A stretch of DNA of 6,093 nucleotides. Source: Acidobacteriota bacterium (GTDB taxonomy: Bacteria; Acidobacteriota; Terriglobia; Bryobacterales; Bryobacteraceae). The DNA lies in NCBI GenBank assembly GCA_021788955.1, contig JAJYKC010000173.1, positions 1 to 6,093 of the forward strand, in the 5' to 3' direction. Every line of letters begins with the position of its first letter. Position 1 is the stretch's first letter. Both the position numbers and the translations under genes were made by a program. Shown piece by piece: positions 1-6,093 of this stretch. The notes below the pieces were generated by a model, which was not told the DNA's origin, searched no databases, and worked only from the letters and a program-made list of their open reading frames with translations.

Positions 1-129
1 CGAGCCTCGAAAGACTGACTGATTATCATACTGGACTGAACCGGAGCATCCGGACTTTTCTGGCGACCGGAAATCATAACGGTTGCACAGACGGGCGCTG
101 CTACAAACGGCGGTCCGCTTACGCAACGC
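1..129. other. Left edge with no recognisable gene
   Basis: I recognise no gene here. The stretch looks less GC-rich than the rest of the window. The plus frame that later carries the ankyrin fragment is open from about position 40, but its translation has no ankyrin character before about 190. On the minus strand a frame is open from an ATG at 145-147 to the left edge (49 codons, unrelated to anything I know). A short inverted repeat, CCGGA-GCA-TCCGG, lies at 41-53. Confidence 0.4.
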
Positions 130-684
130 AAGCTTAAAACTGAACATCCGGCACCGTTCCTCGCGGGATCGCTCGAATGGCAGCAACCCGGAGCAGAGGT
201 TGGCGTTGCGCCAGCGGGCGTGGGGCGGCTGGATCTGGTGAAGAGTTTCATTCATGCGGACGGCTCGCTCAAGCCGGATGCGACCCGGGCGCAGATGGAA
301 TCCGGGTTTGTCTGGGCGTGCGGGTACGGCCGGGCGGAGGTGGCCGATTGTCTCCTTGGTCGCGGTGTCGATTCGAACACTTACCGGCAGCGCAAGCTAA
401 CGGGACTTCACTGGGCTGCGATGAGCGGTGGTCTGGACACGATCAAGGCGATTCTGAAATACAGGCCTCCGCTCGAAGCGCGGAATGTGTGGGGCGGGAC
501 GCAGATGGCTTCGGCGGTGTAGGCTGCGAAGGAGGCCGATGCGGACGATCCGGCGCGGCCGAGAGGGAATTGGATTTGGGTGATCGAGGCCTTGCTCGAT
601 GCCGGTGCGGACTCGGGCGCGGTCGGGTACCCGACGGGAAACGCGAGTGTCGATGAGATACTTCGATCCTATCGGGCGAAGTAA
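130..684 (+). pseudogene. Degenerate ankyrin-repeat protein gene (internal stop, unclear 5' end)
   Basis: This is the remnant of an ankyrin-repeat protein, a protein-protein interaction scaffold with no enzymatic role implied. In the frame of the GTG at 220, the translation shows ankyrin helices: GRLDLVKSFI, then SGFVWACGYGRAEVADCLLGRG, then TGLHWAAMSGGLDTIKAIL and PLEARNVWGGT. A TAG at 520-522 interrupts it. The same frame then stays open for 53 codons with clear ankyrin-tail character (WVIEALLDAGADSGAVGYPTG, then VDEILRSYR) up to the TAA at 682-684. A single G-to-A change of TGG (Trp) would explain the stop. No convincing start is visible: the in-frame codons before 220 do not look like ankyrin sequence, and a frame change near 200-215 is possible, because frame 2 reads RLALR just before frame 1 reads AGVGRLDLV. 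The left boundary is therefore approximate. The alternative is a short functional protein from GTG 220 to the TAG (100 aa), which I think less likely. Confidence 0.7.
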
Positions 685-757
685 GCGGCCTGAGGCACAA
701 TGTGATCGGCCGTGACGGTTTAGACAGGATGCGCGGATTGTCATGCGAGAGGCGATT

Positions 758-1912
758 TCACCTTGTGCGCACGAAAACGTGAGTCGCGCCGTTGGCGTCG
801 TAGTAGAGCCCGACGATCGTACCTGCCGAGTCGATTTCTGTAGGGATGGTACCCAAACCGGCGGCGCCCGGAGGGTCGAACTTAGTAATCACGCCGTTTC
901 TAGCGCGCACGAAACCATGATAGACGGAGTCTGTACCAACGTAGGTCCCCGTGATCGTGCCCAGAGAGTTGATGGCTTCGGCACGCGTGCCTTGTCTCGG
1001 ACCCACGCCCGCGCCCGCGACGTCGAAGGTGACGATATCGCCGCCGGGAGTGCGGATGTAGCCGTGAATCGCGGAGGTTCCGTCGAAATAACTTCCGACT
1101 GTTGTTCCCGAGGCGTTGAGGCCTGAAACGAAGGTGCCCTCATTGGCGATGGCCTTCGCACCCAGGACTTCGAAGGTGGTGAAGGCTCCGTTGGGGGAGC
1201 GGACGAAGCCGTGAGCTACCGAATCATCGTCGATGTAATTTCCGGCGATGGTTCCCTTCGAGTCGAGGTCACCGGCTTGGATCCAGGTTCCTTGGAACGC
1301 GCCTGTGCCTGCGCCGGGCGCATCGACGGTCGTGATAGCGCCGTCCGGAGTACGCAGGAAGCCGTGGTAGGCGCCGCTGGCGTCGGCATAATATCCGGCG
1401 ATCGCTCCCTCCGGGTTGATGTTGAACGGGATGGTGCCCTGATTGGCGGCTATACCCGCGCCGGGAGCGTCGATAGCGGTGAATGCGCCGTCCGGGGTTT
1501 TGAGGAAACCATGACGGTTATAGTTCGTGTCAGTGTAGTATCCGGTGATTGACCCTGTCTGGTTGCGGCTACAGGGGATGGTTCCCTCGGCAGGGTTTGT
1601 GCCGGCGCCGGGGGCGTCGATGGTGGTGAAGGTTCCGTCCGGGGCGCGCAGGAAGCCGTGGCTCCGATAGCCGGTGTCGACGTAGTAGCCGAGGATCGCG
1701 CCCTCTGGACTGATGTCTATCGCTTCGGTGCCTTGGTAGCGACCGGAGCCGGCGCCGGGAGCGTCGATGGTGATGAACTGTTGTGCTGAGACGGTTGCCG
1801 ACAGAGCCAGGACGAAGACGGCCGGGTAGAGGATGGCCGATGGCGTGAGCCTTATTAGGTGGTTGTGAAGTCCCGATGTTAGATAGGACATCGGGTTCAT
1901 TCGGAGTTTCAT
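758..1912 (-). CDS. Secreted protein of seven HAF-like tandem repeats
   Basis: The predicted product is an exported 384-residue protein of unknown function. I start it at the ATG at 1910-1912. A weak GGGGGC lies 8 bases upstream, and this start puts a hydrophobic core (ILYPAVFVLALSAT) before a V-S-A|Q signal-peptidase site at about residue 43. The frame is open further up, to a TTG at 2002 and an ATG at 1972, but those starts only add a polar, non-conserved stretch. The mature protein is almost entirely seven repeats of 51, 49, 49, 51, 49, 49 and 43 residues. Each has the pattern [FI]-T-x-[IVF]-D-x-P-G-A-G, about six residues, G-T, an N/D-x-x-G-x-I-x-G-x-Y-x-D core, and H-G-F-[LV]-R-x-P-x-G. 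This resembles the 'extracellular repeat, HAF family' found in Acidobacteria and some Proteobacteria; here the third motif is mostly HGF. Seven beta-rich units suggest a closed propeller, but that is inference. The gene converges on the ankyrin remnant. Confidence 0.85.
   Translation of the reverse strand: MKLRMNPMSYLTSGLHNHLIRLTPSAILYPAVFVLALSATVSAQQFITIDAPGAGSGRYQGTEAIDISPEGAILGYYVDTGYRSHGFLRAPDGTFTTIDAPGAGTNPAEGTIPCSRNQTGSITGYYTDTNYNRHGFLKTPDGAFTAIDAPGAGIAANQGTIPFNINPEGAIAGYYADASGAYHGFLRTPDGAITTVDAPGAGTGAFQGTWIQAGDLDSKGTIAGNYIDDDSVAHGFVRSPNGAFTTFEVLGAKAIANEGTFVSGLNASGTTVGSYFDGTSAIHGYIRTPGGDIVTFDVAGAGVGPRQGTRAEAINSLGTITGTYVGTDSVYHGFVRARNGVITKFDPPGAAGLGTIPTEIDSAGTIVGLYYDANGATHVFVRTR
761..1783 (-). 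repeat. Seven in-frame tandem coding repeats of about 147-153 bp
   Basis: The coding region of the secreted protein consists of seven consecutive units. The best conserved are the first three, with 'TIDAPGAG' (TAIDAPGAG in the third) and 'HGFL[RK].PDG'. Units 4-7 have drifted (for example FEVLGAK in unit 5, FDPPGAA in unit 7), and the last is shortened to 43 codons and ends directly at the stop. Conservation is at protein level with clear nucleotide drift, so this is an old internal duplication and not a recent satellite. Confidence 0.85.
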
Positions 1913-2011
1913 TGTTGTCTGCCCCCATGCCACGCCCAACTTAGGCGCGGCGCCTGCCTGTTTGTTTGGCATTCTTGCCGGAAGCCCCCGGGAGGACGCC
2001 AATGCAGCCGC

Positions 2012-2040
2012 AGCTTAGCACCGGGATAAGCGGGTGTAAA
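2012..2040 (-). promoter_or_regulatory. Candidate sigma-70-type promoter for the repeat protein
   Basis: On the minus strand TTTACA (2035-2040) is followed after exactly 17 bases by TAAGCT (2012-2017). The -35 box matches the consensus at 5 of 6 positions, but the -10 box at only 3 of 6. Transcription would begin near 2005 and give a leader of about 90 bases before the ATG at 1912. A second -10-like hexamer, TATGAT, lies at 2040-2045 without a good -35. The stretch is more AT-rich than its surroundings. Confidence 0.25.
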
Positions 2041-2079
2041 TCATATGTTCCTGTTAGGGTGGGTGCTGTAGGACAGAAC

Positions 2080-3285
2080 TTAGAGGGAAGTTACCCGGCG
2101 GTGGGCGGCGGCGAAGTAGAAGCCGAGGACGCCGAGTAAGATGCCGTTGGCGGTGAGGACGGCGGGGGCGGTGAGGCGTTCGCTGGCCATGCCGACCAGG
2201 AGGCTGCCGATGGGCATGCCGCCGCGGAAGGCGAGGGTGTAGACGCTCATGACGCGGCCGCGCATGCGGTCCTCGGTGAGGATCTGGACGAGGGAACTGA
2301 TCATGGCGAAGACGCCGATGAGGGCGGCGCCGCAGAGGAAGATGAGCAGGCAGCTCAGTGGGAGGAGGCGGGATTGGGAGAAGGCCGAGATGAGGACGCC
2401 GAGGATGATGAGGAGGACAAGGGCGACGGCGCCCTGGCGCTTCATCCTGCCGAAGTAGGCGACGATGAGCGCGCCGCAGACCGAGCCGGCGCCGGAGAAC
2501 GAGAGCAGGACGGTGAAGGTATTCGAGCCGCCGTGGAAGACCTCGCGGGCGAAGACCGGGAGGAAGACAAGGAGCGGGACGCTTAGCAGGGTCATGGAGA
2601 AGGCGAGCCCGATCAAGGGAACCATGGCCGGATGGGAGCGGACGAAGGAGAGGCCCTGCTTCATGCTTTCGAGCATGGTTTCGGTGGTGGGCTTGGGGCG
2701 GAAGCGGGTGCGGATGACGAGGAGGGAAATCATGACCGCGACGAAGGAGAGGCCGTTCAGGCCGAAGCACCAGGAGGCGCCGAGGGTTTTGAGCGCGATG
2801 CCGCCGAGGACGGGTCCGACGATGCGGGCGAGGTTGAACTGGATGGAGTTGAGCGCGATGGCGTTTTGCAGGTCCTCGGGGTCGACGAGGGTGGGGATGA
2901 GGGCGGAGTAGGCGGGTCCACCGAAGGACTGCGCGGTGCCGACGATGAAGGACAAAGTGAGGATATGCCAGATGTGAACTTTGCCGGTGGCGAACAGGAC
3001 AGTGAGGGTAAAGGCGCAGGTCATTTGAATGACCTGGGAGGCGAGGAGGAGCTTGCGGCGCTCGATGCGGTCGGCGAAGACGCCGCCTACGAGGGAGAAG
3101 AGGAAGATCGGGATTTGCGCGAGGAAAGAGTCGAGGCCGAGCAGGAAGGCCGACTTGGTGATCTCGAAGACGAGCCAGGCCTGGGCGAGTTGCTGCATCC
3201 AGGTGCCGATGCTGGAGGTGCAGGCGCCGATCCACATGATGCGGAAGTCGCGGTAGTGAAACGCCTTGAAGGTGCGCTGGAACAC
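2080..3285 (-). CDS. MFS transporter, EntS-like MFS_3 exporter family
   Basis: This is a 401-residue inner-membrane major facilitator superfamily protein, most like the MFS_3/EntS-type drug or siderophore exporters; the substrate cannot be told from sequence. The N-terminus (FKAFHYRDFRIMWIG...IGTWMQQLAQAWLVF) is the typical opening of this family. The loop 2-3 motif A follows at residues 67-78 (GGVFADRIERRK). Other family signatures are GGPAYSALIPTLV at about 122-134 and EDRMRGRVMSVYTLAFRGGMP at about 338-358. About 10-12 hydrophobic segments are spread along the length, with a basic central loop at about 192-215 between the two halves. The start is GTG at 3283-3285; the next in-frame ATG (residue 17) would remove the conserved opening. 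No Shine-Dalgarno site is obvious. It lies 21 bases after the VOC gene, so the two are probably one transcript and translation may depend on re-initiation. Confidence 0.9.
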   Translation of the reverse strand: MFQRTFKAFHYRDFRIMWIGACTSSIGTWMQQLAQAWLVFEITKSAFLLGLDSFLAQIPIFLFSLVGGVFADRIERRKLLLASQVIQMTCAFTLTVLFATGKVHIWHILTLSFIVGTAQSFGGPAYSALIPTLVDPEDLQNAIALNSIQFNLARIVGPVLGGIALKTLGASWCFGLNGLSFVAVMISLLVIRTRFRPKPTTETMLESMKQGLSFVRSHPAMVPLIGLAFSMTLLSVPLLVFLPVFAREVFHGGSNTFTVLLSFSGAGSVCGALIVAYFGRMKRQGAVALVLLIILGVLISAFSQSRLLPLSCLLIFLCGAALIGVFAMISSLVQILTEDRMRGRVMSVYTLAFRGGMPIGSLLVGMASERLTAPAVLTANGILLGVLGFYFAAAHRRVTSL

Positions 3286-3306
3286 GCGGAGGGGGAGAAG
3301 CTTTCT

Positions 3307-3684
3307 TTAGGGCAGCGGTTGGGGACGTTCGATCAAGTGCAGAAAATTGCCGTCGGCGTCGGCGAAGAAGACGAGGCGGTTGCCCTGGTTCGAGTAGGGC
3401 TCGCCGAGGAAATGGACGTTGAGGCGGCGGAGTTCGGCGAGGCTTTCGTCGAAGTTGTCGACGGCGATGGCGAGGTGGCGGATGCCGGGAGTGCGCATTT
3501 CGGCGGGGCTGGCGGCGGGACCCTGGCTGGGGATGATTTCGAGCATGGAGCCGTTGGGGGCGCGGACAAAGAAGTTGCCGTCGTATTCAAAGTTGATGCG
3601 GAAGCCGAGGTGGCCGACGTACCACTGGGCGAGGCGTTTGGGGTCGGGCGAGGCGAGCGCCGTGTGTTCGAGGCCCTGAAACAT
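3307..3684 (-). CDS. VOC (glyoxalase/bleomycin-resistance/dioxygenase fold) family protein
   Basis: This is a small, probably cytoplasmic, 125-residue metalloprotein of the vicinal-oxygen-chelate superfamily. Members include glyoxalase I, epimerases, dioxygenases and antibiotic-binding proteins, and the specific reaction is not assignable. Two beta-alpha-beta-beta-beta modules are visible. The first runs from FQGLEHTALASPDPKRLAQWY to NGSMLEIIP, and the second from GIRHLAIAVDNFDESLAEL to FFADADGNFLHLIER. Likely metal ligands are H7, E49 and H70. At the usual fourth position (the E of DGN-x-[IL]-E-L) there is H116, with E119 three residues on. I start at the ATG at 3682-3684 because the family usually begins just before this first strand. 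An ATG seven codons upstream (3703-3705) is possible. The frame also stays open further upstream, antisense to the dehydratase gene, but that part is not protein-like. It is the first gene of a likely two-gene unit with the MFS exporter. Confidence 0.88.
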   Translation of the reverse strand: MFQGLEHTALASPDPKRLAQWYVGHLGFRINFEYDGNFFVRAPNGSMLEIIPSQGPAASPAEMRTPGIRHLAIAVDNFDESLAELRRLNVHFLGEPYSNQGNRLVFFADADGNFLHLIERPQPLP

Positions 3685-3729
3685 GCATTGATGGTAGCAG
3701 AGCATGGGTGATAGATAGAATGAGAGGCG
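3685..3729. promoter_or_regulatory. Divergent intergenic region between VOC gene and dehydratase gene
   Basis: Only 45 bases separate the two divergent start codons, so both promoters must lie here or reach into the coding regions. On the plus strand TAGAAT (3716-3721) matches the -10 consensus at 5 of 6 positions, but no -35 lies at the right distance. Transcription from it would begin at about 3728, nearly at the ATG at 3730. No convincing box was seen for the minus strand. Confidence 0.3.
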
Positions 3730-4023
3730 ATGAAAAAGCTGACGCAGGCGGAGATCGAAGAGGCGGTGGCCAAGCTGCCGGGATGGAGCGTTGAGAAGGG
3801 CAAGCTGCACCGGGAATTCCGGTTTGGGGATTTCGTGCACGCGTTCGGGTTCATGGCGACGGCGGCGATGGAGATTGAGAAGCGCGGGCACCATCCGGAG
3901 TGGACGAACGTGTACGACCGGGTGACGGTGGATCTGACGACGCACGATGCAGGCGGGATCACGGCGAAGGACGTGGACCTGGCGGAATTGCTGAACGCGG
4001 TTGCGGCGAAGATGGTGCAATGA
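3730..4023 (+). CDS. phhB: Pterin-4a-carbinolamine dehydratase (4a-hydroxytetrahydrobiopterin dehydratase)
   Basis: This 97-residue protein is the full size for the family. The enzyme removes water from 4a-hydroxytetrahydropterin, the product of aromatic amino acid hydroxylases such as phenylalanine hydroxylase, to give quinonoid dihydropterin for recycling. Bacterial homologues also occur in genomes without such a hydroxylase, and none is visible here. The family signature is intact: E50-K-R-G-H54-H55-P56-E-W58, then Y62, H72 and D81 in the order E/D-x3-H-H-P-x5-Y...H...D. The N-terminal LPGWSVEKGKLHREFRFGDF and the C-terminal DLAELLNAVA helix are also typical. The ATG start is preceded by GAGAGG, but only two bases away, which is closer than usual. 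Its TGA overlaps the ATG of the next gene (ATGA, 4020-4023), so the two are likely translationally coupled. The symbol follows the bacterial homologue name. Confidence 0.93.
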   Translation: MKKLTQAEIEEAVAKLPGWSVEKGKLHREFRFGDFVHAFGFMATAAMEIEKRGHHPEWTNVYDRVTVDLTTHDAGGITAKDVDLAELLNAVAAKMVQ

Positions 4024-6093
4024 GGGCGCGGGGGTTCGTTGTCGCGCTGGCGGCGTTGGGAGTGTGCCGGCTGGCGGCCGCGCAGGATGTGGCGGCGATG
4101 GAGCGCTCGGCGGACGAGGCGATCAACGCTTCCGTCGCGAAGGGGGATATTCCGGGCGCGGTTTTGCTTGTAGGGCACGACGGGAAGATCGTGTACGAGA
4201 AAGCCTACGGCGAGCGGGAGCTTGTGCCCGCGCGCGAGGCGATGACGGAAGACACGATCTTCGACATGGCGTCGCTGACGAAGGTGACGGCCACGACGCC
4301 GTGTTTGATGAAGCTGTTCGAGGAGGGCAAGATCCGGCCGGACGACCGGGTGACGGCGTATTTGCCGGAGTTCGAGAACGGGCACAGCAATATAACGCTG
4401 CGGGATTTGATGACGCATTTTTCCGGGCTGCCGCCGGATTTGGTGTTGAAGCCGGTGTGGAGCGGGTACCAGACCGGGATTCAGAAGGCGCTCGCGACGA
4501 TGCCGGACCATCCGCCGGGGACGCATTTCACCTACAGCGACATCAATTTTATTCTGCTGGGTGAGATTGTGCGGCGGGTGAGCGGGGAGACGCTGGACGA
4601 GTTTGCCACGCAGACGGTGTACAAGCCGCTGGGGATGAAGGACACGGAGTTCCGGCCGCCGGCATCGCTGAAGGAGCGGATTGCGCCGACGGAGATCGAC
4701 CCGGACACAGGGGTTCCTTTCCGCGGGGTGGTACACGACGAGACGTCGCGGTATATGGGCGGCGTGGCGGGGCACGCGGGGCTGTTTTCGACGGCGGCGG
4801 ACATGGCGAAGTACGCGCAGATGCTGCTCGACGAGGGAGCGTATCCGGGCGGGCGGATTTTTTCGGCGGCGACGGTGCGGAAATTCACGACGCCGGAGAC
4901 ACCGGCGAATCAGCCGATTCTGCGCGGGTTCGGGTTCGACATCGACTCGCCGTTTTCCTCGAATCGCGGGGATTTGTTTCCGATCGGGTCGTATGGGCAC
5001 ACGGGATTTACTGGGACGGATTTCTGGATCGACCCGAAGAGCCGGACATATGTAATTTTGCTTACAAATTCTGTGCATCCACACCGGGGGAAGCCGGGGG
5101 TGATTTCGCTGCGGGCGCGAGTGGCGACGGTGGTGGCGGCGGCGTATGGGTATAGCGGTCCGGGGGTGGAACTGACGGGTTATAACGAGACGCTTTCCGG
5201 TCCGGGGGCGCGGCGGACGGTCGAGCGGAATTCGCCGGTGGAAAACGGATTGGATGTGCTGGCGAAGAACCGTTTTTCGACGCTTGCCGGGCGGCATATC
5301 GGGTTGATCACCAACCACACGGGGTTGAGCCGGGACGGGAAGCGGAATATCGACGTGATGCGGGCTGCCGGGGTGGATATCCAGGCGATATTTTCGCCGG
5401 AGCACGGGATTGCAGGGGCCGAGGATCAGCCGAATATCGGTAACAGCCGGGACCAGGCGACGGGGATTCCGATTTACAGCCTGTTTCAAGGGAAGACGCG
5501 GCGGCCGACGGAGGGGATGCTGAAGGGCGTCGATACCTTGGTTTTCGACATACAAGATGTGGGCGCGCGGTTCTACACGTATTCGTGCACGCTGGTTTAT
5601 TCGATGGAAGAGGCGGAGAAGCGGGGCATCGTTTATTATGTGCTGGACCGGCCGGACCCGATCACGGGCGTGCATGTGGAGGGTCCGATGCTGGATGAGG
5701 CGCTGGCTTCGTTCGTCGGGTGCGCGGATGTGCCGGTGCGGCATGGAATGACGCTGGGCGAGCTAGCGGAGTATGTGCGCGGCGAACGGCATATGAAGCT
5801 GGACCTGCGGGTGATCAAGGCGACGGGTTGGGAGCGGGGGGACTGGTTCGACTCGACGGGGTTGACCTGGGTGGATCCTTCGCCGAATATGCGGAGCCTG
5901 AACGCGGCGATATTGTATCCGGGGCTGGCGATGCTGGAGGCGACGCCGGGTTATTCGGTGGGGCGGGGAACGGACGCACCATTCGAACAGGTGGGCGCCA
6001 AGTGGATGAACGGGGAAGAACTGTCAGCGTATTTGAACAAGCGGTTTATTCCGGGGATTCGCGTATATCCGACGCGGTTCAAGCCGGCTTCCG
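4020..6093 (+). CDS. Exported serine hydrolase (beta-lactamase-like) fused to NamZ/DUF1343 exo-N-acetylmuramidase domain; 3' end outside window
   Basis: One uninterrupted frame gives 691 visible residues and continues past the right edge. Residues 1-21 form a signal peptide (RAR, a hydrophobic run, then A-A-A|Q), so the enzyme acts in the periplasm or outside. Residues about 25-375 are a PF00144 serine hydrolase of the class C beta-lactamase/PBP fold. It has S85-L-T-K88 with the nucleophile S85 and general base K88, Y172-S-D as the second motif, and H327-T-G as the KTG equivalent, plus GGVAGHAGLFSTAADMAKYA. This fold cleaves D-Ala peptides, esters or beta-lactams; the substrate is unknown. 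After a linker of about 35 residues, from about residue 410 a NamZ (GH171) domain follows: GLITNHTGLS, F-S-P-E461-H-G, FDIQDVGARFYTY (509-521), DRPDPITG from D543, VRHGMTLGELA, WVDPSPNM and GRGTDAPFE. NamZ of B. subtilis releases MurNAc from peptidoglycan fragments. About 280 residues of this domain are visible, and perhaps 100 are missing. The start codon overlaps the upstream dehydratase stop by 4 bases. Confidence 0.9.
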   Translation, partial: MRARGFVVALAALGVCRLAAAQDVAAMERSADEAINASVAKGDIPGAVLLVGHDGKIVYEKAYGERELVPAREAMTEDTIFDMASLTKVTATTPCLMKLFEEGKIRPDDRVTAYLPEFENGHSNITLRDLMTHFSGLPPDLVLKPVWSGYQTGIQKALATMPDHPPGTHFTYSDINFILLGEIVRRVSGETLDEFATQTVYKPLGMKDTEFRPPASLKERIAPTEIDPDTGVPFRGVVHDETSRYMGGVAGHAGLFSTAADMAKYAQMLLDEGAYPGGRIFSAATVRKFTTPETPANQPILRGFGFDIDSPFSSNRGDLFPIGSYGHTGFTGTDFWIDPKSRTYVILLTNSVHPHRGKPGVISLRARVATVVAAAYGYSGPGVELTGYNETLSGPGARRTVERNSPVENGLDVLAKNRFSTLAGRHIGLITNHTGLSRDGKRNIDVMRAAGVDIQAIFSPEHGIAGAEDQPNIGNSRDQATGIPIYSLFQGKTRRPTEGMLKGVDTLVFDIQDVGARFYTYSCTLVYSMEEAEKRGIVYYVLDRPDPITGVHVEGPMLDEALASFVGCADVPVRHGMTLGELAEYVRGERHMKLDLRVIKATGWERGDWFDSTGLTWVDPSPNMRSLNAAILYPGLAMLEATPGYSVGRGTDAPFEQVGAKWMNGEELSAYLNKRFIPGIRVYPTRFKPAS

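Noticed and set aside
41..60. Possible intrinsic terminator (CCGGA-GCA-TCCGG followed by ACTTTTC)
   Set aside because: The stem is only five base pairs with a three-base loop, the T-run is short and interrupted, and no gene is known to end there.
1..147. Minus-strand frame open from an ATG at 145-147 to the left edge
   Set aside because: It has 49 codons of unremarkable composition, no recognised motif and no ribosome-binding site, and it cannot be judged because it leaves the window.
177..656. 159-codon plus-strand frame across the ankyrin remnant
   Set aside because: It is a Gly/Arg-rich frame-shifted shadow; ankyrin residues lie in the frame of the GTG at 220.
685..757. Terminator expected between the convergent ankyrin remnant and repeat-protein gene
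   Set aside because: No stable GC-rich hairpin with a T-run was found on either strand in these 73 bases.
2054..3235. 393-codon minus-strand frame overlapping the MFS gene in another frame
   Set aside because: The product is Arg/Pro/His-rich with no membrane segments, while the other frame is a clear MFS transporter.
2632..3711. 359-codon plus-strand open frame antisense to the MFS and VOC genes
   Set aside because: It is a low-complexity Glu/Gly/Ala/Asp-rich shadow of the two real minus-strand genes, with no recognisable motif.
4056..4068. Possible lipoprotein signal (L-G-V-C at residues 13-16 of the hydrolase)
   Set aside because: Val before Cys does not fit the lipobox, and A-A-A|Q a few residues later is a good ordinary signal-peptidase site.
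3333..5744. 803-codon open frame on the minus strand antisense to the dehydratase and hydrolase genes
   Set aside because: The translation is dominated by Arg, Pro and His with no domain, it overlaps three well-supported genes, and it is the usual by-product of GC-rich codon use on the opposite strand.

Overview
The window is GC-rich (about 60-65% by eye) bacterial chromosome. Its style suggests Acidobacteriota, perhaps the Solibacter/Bryobacter side. The pointers are a secreted protein built from 'TIDAPGAG...HGFLR.PDG' (HAF-like) repeats, an ankyrin fragment of a type I associate with that group, and a two-domain serine hydrolase-NamZ protein. This placement is inferred from protein style only; there is no rRNA or other phylogenetic marker. 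No tRNA, rRNA, CRISPR array or intact mobile element was seen.

Layout, left to right. Positions 1-129 hold no gene I can recognise and look less GC-rich than the rest. About 130-684 (+) is a decayed ankyrin-repeat gene: an in-frame TAG at 520-522 interrupts a frame that keeps reading as ankyrin-like protein to a TAA at 682-684, and the 5' end is unclear. Convergent to it, 758-1912 (-) encodes a secreted protein made of a signal peptide and seven repeats of about 49 residues. Next come two minus-strand genes that are probably co-transcribed: a VOC/glyoxalase-fold protein (3307-3684), then an MFS exporter (2080-3285) 21 bases after it and in the same reading frame. Divergent from them, after a 45-base gap, is a plus-strand pair: a pterin-4a-carbinolamine dehydratase (3730-4023), whose stop overlaps by 4 bases the start of a long gene that runs off the right edge (4020-6093+).

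The long gene is the most interesting object here. It has a signal peptide, a penicillin-binding/beta-lactamase-like serine hydrolase domain (S-L-T-K, Y-S-D and H-T-G motifs) and then a NamZ/DUF1343 domain (exo-beta-N-acetylmuramidase family, GH171), all in one open frame. In Bacillus subtilis a NamZ enzyme (YbbC) and a beta-lactamase-like protein (YbbE) are separate neighbouring genes of the cell-wall amino-sugar recovery cluster, so this looks like a fusion of that pair into one exported wall-turnover enzyme. The other genes do not form an obvious single pathway with it.
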